This document shows, one piece after another, positions 26,548 through 35,522 of a DNA stretch of 64,000 bases. Below the pieces are notes generated by a model, which made no database searches, was not told the DNA's origin, and was given only the letters and a program-made list of their open reading frames with translations. The stretch covers positions 1 to 64,000 of the forward strand of contig JAITFZ010000029.1 in NCBI GenBank assembly GCA_031280965.1. The letters run 5' to 3'. Position 1 is the stretch's first letter. Every line of letters begins with the position of its first letter. Source of the DNA: Oscillospiraceae bacterium. GTDB lineage: Bacteria; Bacillota; Clostridia; Oscillospirales; Ruminococcaceae. The translations under genes and the position numbers were made by a program.

Positions 26548-26862
26548 TTACTGAATAAACTTCACAGCCGTTCCATACACGATTACCTCTGCCGTACCCT
26601 GCATTACTTCGCAGGAAACGAAGCGCACGTTAATTACAGCGTCTGCACCTATTGATGCAGCATCTTGAATCATGCGGTTTGTAGCGGTCACTCTCGCCTC
26701 GTTCATCATCTCGGTGTAGCCCTTGATTTCGCCGCCGACAATGGTTTTGAAGCCCGCCATCATATCTCTTCCGATATGCTTCGCCCGAACAACGCTGCCT
26801 TTTACAAGCGATAAAGTATGCAGGTTTTTCCCGGTGATAAAATCAGTGTTTACAAGTATCAT
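26548..26862 (-). CDS. YbjQ/UPF0145 family protein
   Basis: 104 residues of the heavy-metal-binding-domain (DUF74) family, which assembles into pentameric rings. Typical parts are RAKHIGRDMMAGFKTIVGGEI, the segment MIQDAASIGADAVINVRF and the final GTAVKF. AAGGAG precedes the start ATG. No cysteine-rich metal site is obvious and the biological role is unknown. Confidence 0.9.
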   Translation of the reverse strand: MILVNTDFITGKNLHTLSLVKGSVVRAKHIGRDMMAGFKTIVGGEIKGYTEMMNEARVTATNRMIQDAASIGADAVINVRFVSCEVMQGTAEVIVYGTAVKFIQ

Positions 26863-26915
26863 GTCAGTTCTCCTTAAAAATTATATTAGAATATAAATTT
26901 AAGTATACCACATAT

Positions 26916-26944
26916 TTGACATATAGTCAATTACATGTTAAAAT
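26916..26944 (+). promoter_or_regulatory. Promoter giving a leaderless rimM transcript
   Basis: Perfect TTGACA (26916-26921), 17-base spacer and TAAAAT (26939-26944). The ATG of rimM begins seven bases after the -10 box, where transcription normally starts. No Shine-Dalgarno sequence exists. Confidence 0.8.
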
Positions 26945-26950
26945 AATGTT

Positions 26951-27454
26951 ATGAAAAAATATCTTGAAATTCTCGAAATCACCAAACCGCACGGCTTAAA
27001 AGGCGAAATGCGCGCTAAATACTACTGCGACGACCCTGATGAAATAGAGCAGTTCGCCGTTTTATATTTAGGCGGGAAGAAAGAACCCGTGAAGCTGATT
27101 TCATGCAGACTTATAAAAAACATGGCGGTGATTATGCTTGACGGCGTTAATACAATAGAGCGGGCGCAGAAGCTTGCGGGAGAATTTCTCTACATCGACA
27201 GGGAAGACGTGGAGCTTGATGAAGACGTGTGGTTTATCTGTGATTTAATCGGTTTGGATGTTTTTGATGCCGATACGGGTGAGTTGTACGGAAAAGTCGT
27301 GGAAATCCTGCAAAACGCGCCTGCGGATGTTTATTGTATCAAAGCCGATGACGGCAGACAATTGCTTTTCCCGTCAATTCCGGAAGTGCTGATTGACGTG
27401 AATACAGATGAAGGGAAAATACTAATCAGACCGCTGAAAGGCTTGTTTGAGTAG
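26951..27454 (+). CDS. rimM: Ribosome maturation factor RimM
   Basis: 16S rRNA processing factor that binds ribosomal protein S19 (167 residues). The N-terminus LEILEITKPHGLKGEMRAKY is the conserved first strand of the RimM barrel, so the ATG cannot be further downstream. The C-terminal PRC-barrel contains DLIGLDVFDADTGELYGKV and ends LLFPSIPEVLIDV. Usually it follows rpsP, which is absent here. The gene appears to be expressed from a leaderless mRNA and precedes trmD by 17 bases. Confidence 0.94.
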   Translation: MKKYLEILEITKPHGLKGEMRAKYYCDDPDEIEQFAVLYLGGKKEPVKLISCRLIKNMAVIMLDGVNTIERAQKLAGEFLYIDREDVELDEDVWFICDLIGLDVFDADTGELYGKVVEILQNAPADVYCIKADDGRQLLFPSIPEVLIDVNTDEGKILIRPLKGLFE

Positions 27455-27471
27455 CCCGGGAGCATAAAAAC

Positions 27472-28143
27472 ATGAAAATAGATATACTGACGCTGTTTCC
27501 CGAGATGTGCGGGAATTATCTCGGTGAAAGTATAATCGGCAGAGCGCGAAAGGCGGGCTTCATCGAAGTAAACTGCCGTAATATCCGCGATTATACAACA
27601 GACAAGCATCGCCGCGTTGACGATAAGGCTTATGGCGGCGGCACGGGCATGGTTATGCAGGCACAGCCGATTTACGATTGCGTAATGAGTATAGTCGGCG
27701 ATAACAGTGCGCGTTTGATTTATATGTCGCCGCAAGGCAAGCCGCTTAACCAGAAACTTGTGAAAGAACTCGCGGGAGAACAGCGGCTTGTAATTCTTTG
27801 CGGTCATTATGAGGGTGTAGACAGGCGTGTGCTTGATGAACTCGGCTTTGAGGAGATTTCAATAGGTGATTATGTAGTGACGGGGGGAGAACTGCCCGCG
27901 CTTATACTTACAGACGCCGTGGCGAGGCTTCAGGAGGGTGTGCTTCCGAACCAAGACGCATTCACCGAAGAAAGCCATTATAACGGTTTACTTGAAGAGC
28001 CGAAATACACCCGCCCCGAAGTTTGGCGCGGCAGAAAGGTTCCCGACGTGCTTATTTCAGGTCATCACGCCAATATAGAAAAGTGGAAAAAGGAACAAAG
28101 CAGGAAAATTACGCAGGAGAAGCGCCCTGACATGTTGACATAA
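27472..28143 (+). CDS. trmD: tRNA (guanine37-N1)-methyltransferase TrmD
   Basis: SPOUT-class enzyme making m1G37, which prevents frameshifting (223 residues). Motifs are IDILTLFPEMCGNYLGESIIG, DDKAYGGGTGMVMQAQP, the knot segment LCGHYEGVDRRVLDEL and EISIGDYVVTGGELPAL. Start ATG follows a weak SD (GGGAGC). The usual neighbour rplS is missing downstream; a GH43 gene with its own promoter follows. Confidence 0.97.
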   Translation: MKIDILTLFPEMCGNYLGESIIGRARKAGFIEVNCRNIRDYTTDKHRRVDDKAYGGGTGMVMQAQPIYDCVMSIVGDNSARLIYMSPQGKPLNQKLVKELAGEQRLVILCGHYEGVDRRVLDELGFEEISIGDYVVTGGELPALILTDAVARLQEGVLPNQDAFTEESHYNGLLEEPKYTRPEVWRGRKVPDVLISGHHANIEKWKKEQSRKITQEKRPDMLT

Positions 28144-28163
28144 GCATTAACTCGTGGTACAAT
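28135..28163 (+). promoter_or_regulatory. Sigma-A promoter of the GH43 gene
   Basis: TTGACA (28135-28140, overlapping the trmD stop), 17-base spacer, TACAAT (28158-28163). Leader of about 30 bases with GGAGG before the ATG. Confidence 0.8.
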
Positions 28164-28199
28164 GTAATTTAATACAATCATAACGGAGGATTAAACGCA

Positions 28200-29192
28200 A
28201 TGGAAAAAATTTCCGGTTTTAAAACCCCATTAGTTTCGCATATCTACACCGCAGACCCGTCGGCGCACGTTTTTGAAGGAAAGCTCTATATCTATCCTTC
28301 TCACGACCTTGAGAACGAGGGGCTTGACGACGGCAAAGGCGACCATTTTAAAATGCAGGATTATCATGTTCTGTCGATGGACGATATAGGCGCACCCTGC
28401 GTAGACCACGGTGAGGCGCTTCATATAAAAGATGTTCCGTGGGCAAGCGAGCAAATGTGGGCGCCCGACGCCGCATATAAAGACGGTACATATTTCTTTT
28501 ATTTTCCCGCTAAGGATAAGGACGGCATCTTCCGTGTGGGCGTAGCGACAAGCAAAATCCCTGCCGGACCGTTTAAAGCTGAGCCGAATTATATCCCCGG
28601 CAGTTACAGTATAGACCCTGCTGTTTTTGTTGACGATGACGGAAGAGCTTATATGTATAACGGCGGGCTTTGGGGCGGACAGCTTGAAAGGTGGAAGACC
28701 GGCTCGTATAATCCGAATGAACCCCATTCGGAAGCACCTTTCACTGACGAAGACGCGCTTGGGCCTTGGGTTGCGGAAATGAGCGACGATATGCTGACCT
28801 TCAAAACCGAGCCTGAGGAATTCAAGATTCTTGACGAGAACGGCGCACCTTTAAAGGCAAGCGATGAAGAGAGAAGGTTCTTTGAAGCGCCGTGGTTACA
28901 TAAGTTTAATGGTAAGTACTACTTATCCTATTCGACAGGAAACACTCACTTCATCTGTTACGCCGAGAGCGAAACCCCGCTCGGTCCCTTTACATATAAA
29001 GGCAGGGTTTTGGAACCGGTGCTTGGATGGACGAACCATCATTCAATCGTTGAATTTAAAGGAAAATGGTATCTTTTCTATCACGACAGTTCGCTTTCGG
29101 GCGGGAAAACGCACCTGCGTAACGCAATGTATACCGAGCTTGAAATTGCACCGGACGGGACTATTACAACTATAAAACCTTATGGGGATTAA
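28200..29192 (+). CDS. Glycoside hydrolase family 43 protein
   Basis: 330-residue five-bladed beta-propeller enzyme of the GH43 type (xylosidase/arabinofuranosidase-like). The three family carboxylates are visible: the base in IYTADPSAHVFEGKLY, the pKa-modulating Asp in YSIDPAVFVDDDG, and the acid Glu in FFEAPWLHKFNGKYYLSYS. There is no signal peptide, so it should act on imported oligosaccharides in the cytoplasm. No sugar transporter is adjacent. The exact substrate cannot be read from sequence. Confidence 0.9.
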   Translation: MEKISGFKTPLVSHIYTADPSAHVFEGKLYIYPSHDLENEGLDDGKGDHFKMQDYHVLSMDDIGAPCVDHGEALHIKDVPWASEQMWAPDAAYKDGTYFFYFPAKDKDGIFRVGVATSKIPAGPFKAEPNYIPGSYSIDPAVFVDDDGRAYMYNGGLWGGQLERWKTGSYNPNEPHSEAPFTDEDALGPWVAEMSDDMLTFKTEPEEFKILDENGAPLKASDEERRFFEAPWLHKFNGKYYLSYSTGNTHFICYAESETPLGPFTYKGRVLEPVLGWTNHHSIVEFKGKWYLFYHDSSLSGGKTHLRNAMYTELEIAPDGTITTIKPYGD

Positions 29193-29206
29193 AGGAGTAT
29201 AAAAAT

Positions 29207-31345
29207 ATGATGATTCATCTTTTCTGGCTGGGAATTGCCGGCGCCGCTCTTGCGCTCGGCTTCGCATTTACACAAAGCCGCAAAGTACTTAAATTCTCAG
29301 AAGGCAACGAAGTCATGATTAAAATCGCATCGGCGATTAGAACCGGCGCAAAGGCCTACATGAAAAGGCAATATTCAGCCGTAGTAAAATTCTTTGCTAT
29401 AGTGTTTGTTATCTTGTGCGCTCTTGCGTTTGTGCCGGTATTTTTCGGGGAAAAAGGGCTTGTTAACCAATACGCTCCCTTTGCGTTCATAACGGGCGGT
29501 TTTTTCACCGGGCTTTCCGGTTATATCGGTATGAAAGTCGCGACCAACGCGAACGCCCGTACAGCTAACGCGGCAGGCGAAAGTCTTAACAAGGGCTTGC
29601 GCGTGTCGTTTTCTTCGGGGACGGTTATGGGTTTTATTGTTGTGGGATTCGGGCTTTTGGATATAACCGCATGGCTTTTACTTCTGCATTACGTGTTCGG
29701 CGCAACTGATGTGGAAATAGGGCAGTCTATGGTTAAATTCGGTTTGGGAGTGGCTTCAATGGCTATGTTTGCGCGGGTCGGCGGCGGTATTTTTACCAAG
29801 GCGGCAGACGTAGGCGCAGACCTTGTCGGTAAAATCGAAGTCGGCATTCCCGAAGACGACCCGAGAAACCCTGCCGTAATCGCTGATAACGTCGGCGACA
29901 ACGTGGGCGATGTTGCCGGAATGGGCGCAGACCTTTATGAAGCTTATGCTCACGCTATTATCGCGACTTTTGCGCTCGGAGTGGGGATATACAGTTACGG
30001 CGGGATGCTTTTGCCTATTCTTATTTCTGTAGCCGGTATTGTTGCTTCACTGATAGGGACTTTCTTTGTGCGAACCAAGGAGAAGGCAGACCAAAAATCG
30101 CTTTTACGTTCTTTACATATGGGAACTTTTCTTGCTGCGGGTATTGCCGCCGCCGCCGCTCTGCCGCTGACCTTTTTAGTTGCAAGGATGTCGGATGACT
30201 CTTACATGCAGGATAACGAGTGGGGCATTTTCGGCTCAATAATCGTGGGGATTATTTCCGGTCTTTTAATCGGCTTTTTCACTGAATACTATACTTCCGA
30301 CACTAATAAACCCACGAAAGAGCTTGCCGCCTCAAGCGAAACAGGAACAGCAACGGTTATGATTGGCGGATTATCGCTCGGCATGAAAGCTACCGTAGGT
30401 CCCATCATTACTGTAGCGGGAGCCGCGCTTATAAGCTTCTTTATAGCCGGCGGACACGCTTCGCTTGAAATGATGGATGAAGCTTTTCAGGCAGGGCTTT
30501 ACGGTATAGGAATCGCTTCTGTCGGATTAGTCGCAACGCTCGGAATTAACCTTGCCACCGATGCTTTCGGGCCTGTTGCCGATAACGCGGGCGGCATTGC
30601 GGAAATGGCTCACCTGCCTGAGGAGGTACGTGTGCGTACCGATGCCCTTGACTCTCTCGGCAACACAACCGCCGCAACCGGAAAGGGTTTTTCAATTGGC
30701 GCTACAGGATTTTCTGCACTTGCGTTGCTTGTTTCTTATGTAACTTTAGCTGAAAACGCTTTGGAAGAAAGTCTTGATTTAAGTGTCACCAATCCGCCCG
30801 TTCTTGTCGGGCTTTTCATCGGCTGTATAACCGCGTTTTTCTTCGCCGCGCTTACTATTTCCGCTGTACATAAGGCAGCTCAGTGCGTTGTTATAGAGGT
30901 GCGGCGGCAGTTCAGGGAAATCGCCGGGCTTATGGAGGGTACTGCCGAACCCGATTATGCGACCTGTGTTGATATATGTACCCGAAGCGCGCTCAGGCGA
31001 ATGGTTGCACCATCGTTGCTTGCGTTTGTAGTGCCGATTACCACCGGAATTCTTCTCGGTGCGGCGGGAGTCGTCGGAATGCTCGCAGGGATTGTAGTAA
31101 CCGGATTTGCTTTAGCGATTTTCATGATGACTTCCGGCGGAGCGTGGGACAACGCGAAAAAGTACATTGAAGCCGGAAATCACGGCGGTAAAGGCAGTGA
31201 AAATCATAAAGCTGCCGTAATTGGAGATACTGTCGGCGACCCGTTTAAAGATACCGCCGGCCCCTCATTTAATATCCTGATTACACTTTCTTCAGCGGTT
31301 TCGCTTGTATTTGTCGGTGTGACAACCGCATTCTCGCTAATGTAG
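29207..31345 (+). CDS. hppA: Membrane-bound ion-translocating pyrophosphatase
   Basis: Integral membrane PPase of 712 residues with about 16 helices that couples pyrophosphate hydrolysis to H+ or Na+ export. The active-site loops are GGGIFTKAADVGADLVGKIE with EDDPRNPAVIADNVGDNVGD, and near the C-terminus AAVIGDTVGDPFKDTAGPS. The segment LGNTTAATGKG carries alanine at the position typical of potassium-dependent members, so this is probably a K+-dependent enzyme. Ion specificity cannot be settled here. GGAG precedes ATG. A hairpin terminator follows immediately. Confidence 0.96.
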   Translation: MMIHLFWLGIAGAALALGFAFTQSRKVLKFSEGNEVMIKIASAIRTGAKAYMKRQYSAVVKFFAIVFVILCALAFVPVFFGEKGLVNQYAPFAFITGGFFTGLSGYIGMKVATNANARTANAAGESLNKGLRVSFSSGTVMGFIVVGFGLLDITAWLLLLHYVFGATDVEIGQSMVKFGLGVASMAMFARVGGGIFTKAADVGADLVGKIEVGIPEDDPRNPAVIADNVGDNVGDVAGMGADLYEAYAHAIIATFALGVGIYSYGGMLLPILISVAGIVASLIGTFFVRTKEKADQKSLLRSLHMGTFLAAGIAAAAALPLTFLVARMSDDSYMQDNEWGIFGSIIVGIISGLLIGFFTEYYTSDTNKPTKELAASSETGTATVMIGGLSLGMKATVGPIITVAGAALISFFIAGGHASLEMMDEAFQAGLYGIGIASVGLVATLGINLATDAFGPVADNAGGIAEMAHLPEEVRVRTDALDSLGNTTAATGKGFSIGATGFSALALLVSYVTLAENALEESLDLSVTNPPVLVGLFIGCITAFFFAALTISAVHKAAQCVVIEVRRQFREIAGLMEGTAEPDYATCVDICTRSALRRMVAPSLLAFVVPITTGILLGAAGVVGMLAGIVVTGFALAIFMMTSGGAWDNAKKYIEAGNHGGKGSENHKAAVIGDTVGDPFKDTAGPSFNILITLSSAVSLVFVGVTTAFSLM

Positions 31346-31355
31346 TCGTAAATAT

Positions 31356-31402
31356 CCTCCGTCTTTAATATACTTTAAGTACATTAAAGACGGAGGTTTT
31401 TT
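31356..31402 (+). terminator. Terminator whose 3' arm carries the ribosome binding site of the next gene
   Basis: CCTCCGTCTTTAAT (31356-31369) pairs perfectly with ATTAAAGACGGAGG (31383-31396), followed by six T and then directly the ATG at 31403. GGAGG in the 3' arm is six bases before that ATG, so the same hairpin ends hppA transcription and would mask the start site of any read-through mRNA. Confidence 0.85.
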
Positions 31403-32467
31403 ATGTCACGACACTATTTTGCGGGTTCGAACACCCCAACCGGCTTTTTCAGCTTTTATTCCGATATAATACAATTCGGCGACACCGAAAGGAAAATCTA
31501 CATAAAAGGCGGCTCCGGCACAGGCAAAAGCACACTCATGAGAAAAACCGCAGGGATTTTTGAAAAAAAGGGCAGGGAGGTTGAATACTTTCATTGCTCG
31601 AATGACGCGAACAGCCTTGACGGGGTCGGTGTTGCCGAGCTTGGAATTGCCGTGGTTGACGGAAGCAATCCGCATCCTGATGACCCTCAACTCCCCTGTG
31701 CAAAAGACGAGATTTTCAACGCTTCGGACTTCCTTGACAAGGCATATCTGCGTGAGAATAAAGATTATTTAACAGAGTTGCTGGCGGAGAAAAAAGTGCT
31801 TTACGAGCGGGCTTACGGCTATTTGAGCAGTGCGAATGAAATTTACCGCCTGAACGAAAGCATTTATGAAAGCGCGCAGAGCGCAGATGCGTTGAACGGG
31901 CTTGTGCTTGAAATACTGCGGGTTTTTGAAGAAGAAAAGCAGAATAACGGCAGACTGCATAACAGGCGGCTTTTCGCTACGGCAATCACGCCCGAAGGTG
32001 TGAAAAGCCTTATTGAGTCCGCGTTAAAAGCGGAAAAAACCTACATTTTAAAAGGGCAGGGCGCAATGGGAATAACAGAAATGTTAGATACTGTGCAAAG
32101 AAGCGCAAACCTGCATGGCTTAGAAACCATAAGCTTCAAAAGTCCGCTCAATCCTAAAAAAACCGAACATCTTTATATTCCCGCGTATGATATTGCGTTC
32201 ATAACTTCCAACCGTTTTCATGAAACCACCGCCGAAGCGGATGCAATCAGTTTCAGGGAGTTTTTGAACACATCAGTGCTTGAAAAATACAGCAGTCAGT
32301 TAAGTTACAACGACGGCATATTCGACGAACTGCTGAAGAAGGCAATCGGCACGATGGCGGCGGCGAAAGGCATACATGTGAAAATCGAAGCAATTTATAT
32401 AGAGGGGATGGACTTTAAGAGAATGCACAGGGCTTATGATAAGATTTTGGAGGAGATGCTCGCATAG
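31403..32467 (+). CDS. PRK06851-like P-loop ATPase
   Basis: 354 residues. A first nucleotide-binding domain starts with YIKGGSGTGKSTLMRK (Walker A, about residues 31-47) and includes EVEYFHCSNDANSLDGV. A second similar domain starts near residue 210 with YILKGQGAMGITEMLDTV, where the lysine and Ser/Thr of Walker A are lost. Related two-domain ATPases are common in spore-forming Firmicutes and lack a known function. It is a single-gene unit between two terminators. Confidence 0.75.
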   Translation: MSRHYFAGSNTPTGFFSFYSDIIQFGDTERKIYIKGGSGTGKSTLMRKTAGIFEKKGREVEYFHCSNDANSLDGVGVAELGIAVVDGSNPHPDDPQLPCAKDEIFNASDFLDKAYLRENKDYLTELLAEKKVLYERAYGYLSSANEIYRLNESIYESAQSADALNGLVLEILRVFEEEKQNNGRLHNRRLFATAITPEGVKSLIESALKAEKTYILKGQGAMGITEMLDTVQRSANLHGLETISFKSPLNPKKTEHLYIPAYDIAFITSNRFHETTAEADAISFREFLNTSVLEKYSSQLSYNDGIFDELLKKAIGTMAAAKGIHVKIEAIYIEGMDFKRMHRAYDKILEEMLA

Positions 32468-32469
32468 TG

Positions 32470-32506
32470 CAAATCCCCCGTAATTCACAGAATTACGGGG
32501 GATTTG
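32470..32506. terminator. Bidirectional terminator between convergent genes
   Basis: AAATCCCCCGTAATTC and GAATTACGGGGGATTT form a perfect 16-17 bp stem with a three-base loop. It lies between the ATPase gene and the stop codon of the S1-domain gene on the other strand. Confidence 0.9.
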
Positions 32507-33475
32507 TCAGTTAAAATCGCTGAAAATAAGTTTTTCGCTTTCCTGTGTTGAATAAACCCACTTGTTCACGTGTCCTGAATCTATGAAATAATCGTAGGTG
32601 TGGTTTATACAGCTATAATCGCAAATATCAACGATTATCAGCTTTATTTTCATCTTTTCGGGTATTATGGCTTTTATGTAAACGCTTGCCTGTTGATTTA
32701 TTTTCACGTTTTCCCGTAATTCCGCAAGACCCGCCAAGTTCGGTGCAAGCTCTACAAAAATTCCGTAGTTCTCAACCGAGCGGATTATCCCTACTACAGT
32801 TTCGCCGACCGTAAACTTTGCTGCATTCTCCGCCCATGTACCGAGAAGCTCTTTGTGAGAGAGAGTAATCTTGCCGCCGGGAACAGAGCCGTTATTTTCT
32901 ATCGCCTTTACAACCGCGAAGATTTTTTGCCCTATGAAGAATCTGTCAGCCGGGTGCGAAATCCGCGAAACTGAAATTGCGTCTATAGGAATAAGCGAGG
33001 GAAGACCGCATCCGATGTCAACAAACGCGCCGAATTGTTCCAAATGCGTAACCTTCACGTTTATGACATCGCCGGTTTTGAGCGCGCTTACATAATGCTC
33101 CATACATTCAAGTTGCGCGGCTTTCCTTGACAGCATAACAGTTTCACGCCCGAAGCTGTCCTCGGCGAATCCCGTGACTTTGAAGCAGACAGGCTTATTT
33201 ACCCTTGATATAAGCGCTATGTCGCGGGTTATGCCCTCCTCAATTCCAAGTGCGCCTTCTGCGCGCGGAATCATACCCTTCATAAATCCAAAATCTATAA
33301 TTAAATTATGGCGGCTGTCACAAACTATACAAGGAGCTTCAACAGTGCGGTTCGCGGTTATACATTCTTCCAAAGTCTTTTTTGATGAAGTATGGAGCTT
33401 ATTTTCCTCAGTGCAGAAAAGTTCGCCCTCCGGCTTTGGCGGCACGGAAATGCTCCCGTTAAAAAATCCTGTCAT
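32507..33475 (-). CDS. S1-domain RNA-binding protein (RpsA-like)
   Basis: 322 residues with about three OB-fold S1 motifs. The clearest is GDVINVKVTHLEQFGAFVDIGCGLPSLI (about 150-180), followed by FIGQKIFAVVKAIENNGSVP with KITLSHKELLGTW, and then GETVVGIIRSVENYGIFVELAPNLAGL. The first domain (about 60-110) is more diverged. Such truncated S1 homologues in Firmicutes associate with ribosomes or mRNA. No lytB/ispH fusion is present. A Shine-Dalgarno GAAAGGA precedes the start. Confidence 0.85.
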   Translation of the reverse strand: MTGFFNGSISVPPKPEGELFCTEENKLHTSSKKTLEECITANRTVEAPCIVCDSRHNLIIDFGFMKGMIPRAEGALGIEEGITRDIALISRVNKPVCFKVTGFAEDSFGRETVMLSRKAAQLECMEHYVSALKTGDVINVKVTHLEQFGAFVDIGCGLPSLIPIDAISVSRISHPADRFFIGQKIFAVVKAIENNGSVPGGKITLSHKELLGTWAENAAKFTVGETVVGIIRSVENYGIFVELAPNLAGLAELRENVKINQQASVYIKAIIPEKMKIKLIIVDICDYSCINHTYDYFIDSGHVNKWVYSTQESEKLIFSDFN

Positions 33476-33551
33476 ACATGTAATCCTTTCTTTTTATTAT
33501 CATCATGTAATATCTATGAGGACTTGGCTTTTTTTATGCCGTATAAACTTC

Positions 33552-33580
33552 TTGCAAAAACCTTTATTTTGTGATACAAT
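33552..33580 (+). promoter_or_regulatory. Sigma-A promoter of the Ddl-like gene
   Basis: TTGCAA (33552-33557), 17-base spacer, TACAAT (33575-33580), followed by a leader of about 45 bases with GAAGAGGAA before the ATG. Confidence 0.7.
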
Positions 33581-33630
33581 AGTAAGGGTACGGAATATGC
33601 GTCCGTTAAAAAGAAGAAGAGGAACGAATT

Positions 33631-34647
33631 ATGGCGAAAAAACGGGTTGCGGTTTTATTCGGGGGGGCAAGTCAGGATTATGCGGCTTCATTGCAATCGG
33701 CTTACTCTGTGCTTTGCGTATTATCTAAAGAAAAATATGACATAATCCCCATAGGAATAACAAGAGCGGGGCGATGGCTTTTCTTTCCGGGCGACTATAA
33801 CGAGATTCCGAGCGGCGCGTGGGAGCAAAATGCAGACTGCTGTTCCGCAATTATCAGTCCCGACCCGCATCACGGCGGCATATTAAAAATACTTGACGAC
33901 GGACACTTCACCCGCCAAAATATAGACGTGATTTTTCCGGTACTGCACGGAAAATACGGCGAGTGTGGGCGAATTCAGGCGTTGTGCCGGCTTTCGGGCG
34001 TACCCTTTGTCGGTAGCGGCTTTGAAGCCGCAAACGCATGCAGTGACCGTATGCTGACTTATCTTCTGCTTGAGAGGGCGGGGATAAAAGTGCCGAAATA
34101 CTTTTACGTTGAACGCGCATGGCTTGACGATATTGACTCGCTGTTCCCGCTTATAGAAGCCGAGATTGAGTACCCCATGTATGTCAAAGCCTCAAACTGT
34201 AGTAACTCAATCGGAGCAAACTATGCCGCTAACCGCGAAGAATTGCGGCAGTCGATTAAACTCGCGGCTACACATCATCACAAGGTTTTGATTGAGCAGT
34301 GTCTTTCGGGCAGAGAGTTTGAATGTGCGGTAACAGGCGGCTCTTACAAGCTGAAAGCGTCTGTGACGGGTGAAGTAAAAACCTCGAGAAAATCAGAATT
34401 CGGCGTAGTCAAGCTTAAAAAATCCCTGCAAACCGAAATTCAGGAAACCGCGAAAGCCGCGTTTGTAGCGCTCGGGTGCAAGAACTTTGCACGGTTTAGC
34501 TTTACGCTTGTCGGTGACGAGCTTTATTTAAGAAAAGCCGGCGCAATGCCGGGATTTACGGAGGTCGGGGTTTTTCCGGCACTTATAATGGAGAGCGGCA
34601 CGAGTTATGCGGAAATGTTGGATGAAATTATAGAGTCGGTGCTTTAG
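33631..34647 (+). CDS. D-alanine-D-alanine ligase homologue lacking metal-binding residues
   Basis: 338 residues with the ATP-grasp Ddl/Van architecture. The N-terminus VAVLFGGASQDYAASLQSA corresponds to the GG-S-E-HEVSL segment. FPVLHGKYGECGRIQ matches LHG-x-GEDG, and VKASNCSNSIG matches the substrate/ATP loop. At the C-terminus the Mg-binding positions are changed: ARFSFTL has Ser290 where E. coli DdlB has Asp257, and LRKAGAMPGFT has Lys302 and Gly304 where DdlB has Glu270 and Asn272. The conserved arginine (R288) is kept. Catalysis by the normal mechanism is doubtful. It may be a regulatory pseudo-enzyme, and another ddl should exist elsewhere. Confidence 0.88.
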   Translation: MAKKRVAVLFGGASQDYAASLQSAYSVLCVLSKEKYDIIPIGITRAGRWLFFPGDYNEIPSGAWEQNADCCSAIISPDPHHGGILKILDDGHFTRQNIDVIFPVLHGKYGECGRIQALCRLSGVPFVGSGFEAANACSDRMLTYLLLERAGIKVPKYFYVERAWLDDIDSLFPLIEAEIEYPMYVKASNCSNSIGANYAANREELRQSIKLAATHHHKVLIEQCLSGREFECAVTGGSYKLKASVTGEVKTSRKSEFGVVKLKKSLQTEIQETAKAAFVALGCKNFARFSFTLVGDELYLRKAGAMPGFTEVGVFPALIMESGTSYAEMLDEIIESVL

Positions 34648-34687
34648 AACGTGTGGGGTGTAAATATAAACGGGAGGATGCAATTCT

Positions 34688-35485
34688 GTGAATAATTCTG
34701 CTGTCCGGTTAGACGGAAAAAAGATTTTAATTACCGGTGTAAGCCGTCCAATCGGTATTGGTGCAACACTTGCCAAGAGATTAGCCGAAGCAGGGGCAAT
34801 CATTGCAATTCACGGGTTTTCGGACTATGATATGACTGTAGGCGTGAGTAAATCCGCTATGGCGAACGGCACGGAAATATTGGCAAAGCAATCAGTTGAT
34901 TCCGGATTAAATATAACCGCAATCACGACCGGGGATTTAATGATACCGGGCGTTGCTGAAAAGGTTGTTGAGGAAGCGGCAGAAAAGTTAGGCGGGCTTG
35001 ACGGATTGGTTCTGAATCACGCTTACTCAACTTACGGCGAAATGGGCGACTGGACACCGGAGCATATAGACCCGCACTTACTTGTAAATGTGCGTGCTTC
35101 AATGATGATGATACAGGCATTTGTTAATCAGGCAGACATCACAAAAGAAAACGCAATTACATTGTTTACAAGCGGTCAGTATTTAGGTCCGATGATAAAT
35201 GAAATTGCATATAGCGTGTCAAAAGAAGCGATTATTTGTTTATGCAGACAAACTTCTTACCTGCTCGCTGATAAAAATATTCGTGTGAATTGCATAAACC
35301 CCGGACCCGTTGATACAGGTTATTGCTTTGATGAAGCGCATGAAGCTGTTGCAAAAATGTTTCCGTCGGGGCGTTGGGGGACGCCTGATGATACTGCTGA
35401 TTTGTTGTTGTTTTTGCACAGCGGATACGCTAAATGGATTACCGGTCAGGTTATAGCCGGCGAGGGTGGTTTTAATCGCTATTGA
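34688..35485 (+). CDS. Short-chain dehydrogenase/reductase
   Basis: 265 residues of the SDR family. It has the nucleotide motif ITGVSRPIGIGATLAKRLAE, the NHAYS segment in place of NNAG, and the active-site YSVSKEAI (Tyr-x-x-x-Lys) preceded by TSGQY. The C-terminus INPGPVDTGY and ITGQVIAGEGGF are typical. NAD(P)-dependent 3-oxoacyl or similar reduction is likely; the substrate is unknown. GTG start with GGGAGG about 10 bases upstream. Confidence 0.85.
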   Translation: MNNSAVRLDGKKILITGVSRPIGIGATLAKRLAEAGAIIAIHGFSDYDMTVGVSKSAMANGTEILAKQSVDSGLNITAITTGDLMIPGVAEKVVEEAAEKLGGLDGLVLNHAYSTYGEMGDWTPEHIDPHLLVNVRASMMMIQAFVNQADITKENAITLFTSGQYLGPMINEIAYSVSKEAIICLCRQTSYLLADKNIRVNCINPGPVDTGYCFDEAHEAVAKMFPSGRWGTPDDTADLLLFLHSGYAKWITGQVIAGEGGFNRY

Positions 35486-35522
35486 GGGTTATAACGAACC
35501 TATACAACAGAAAGGAACAAAC

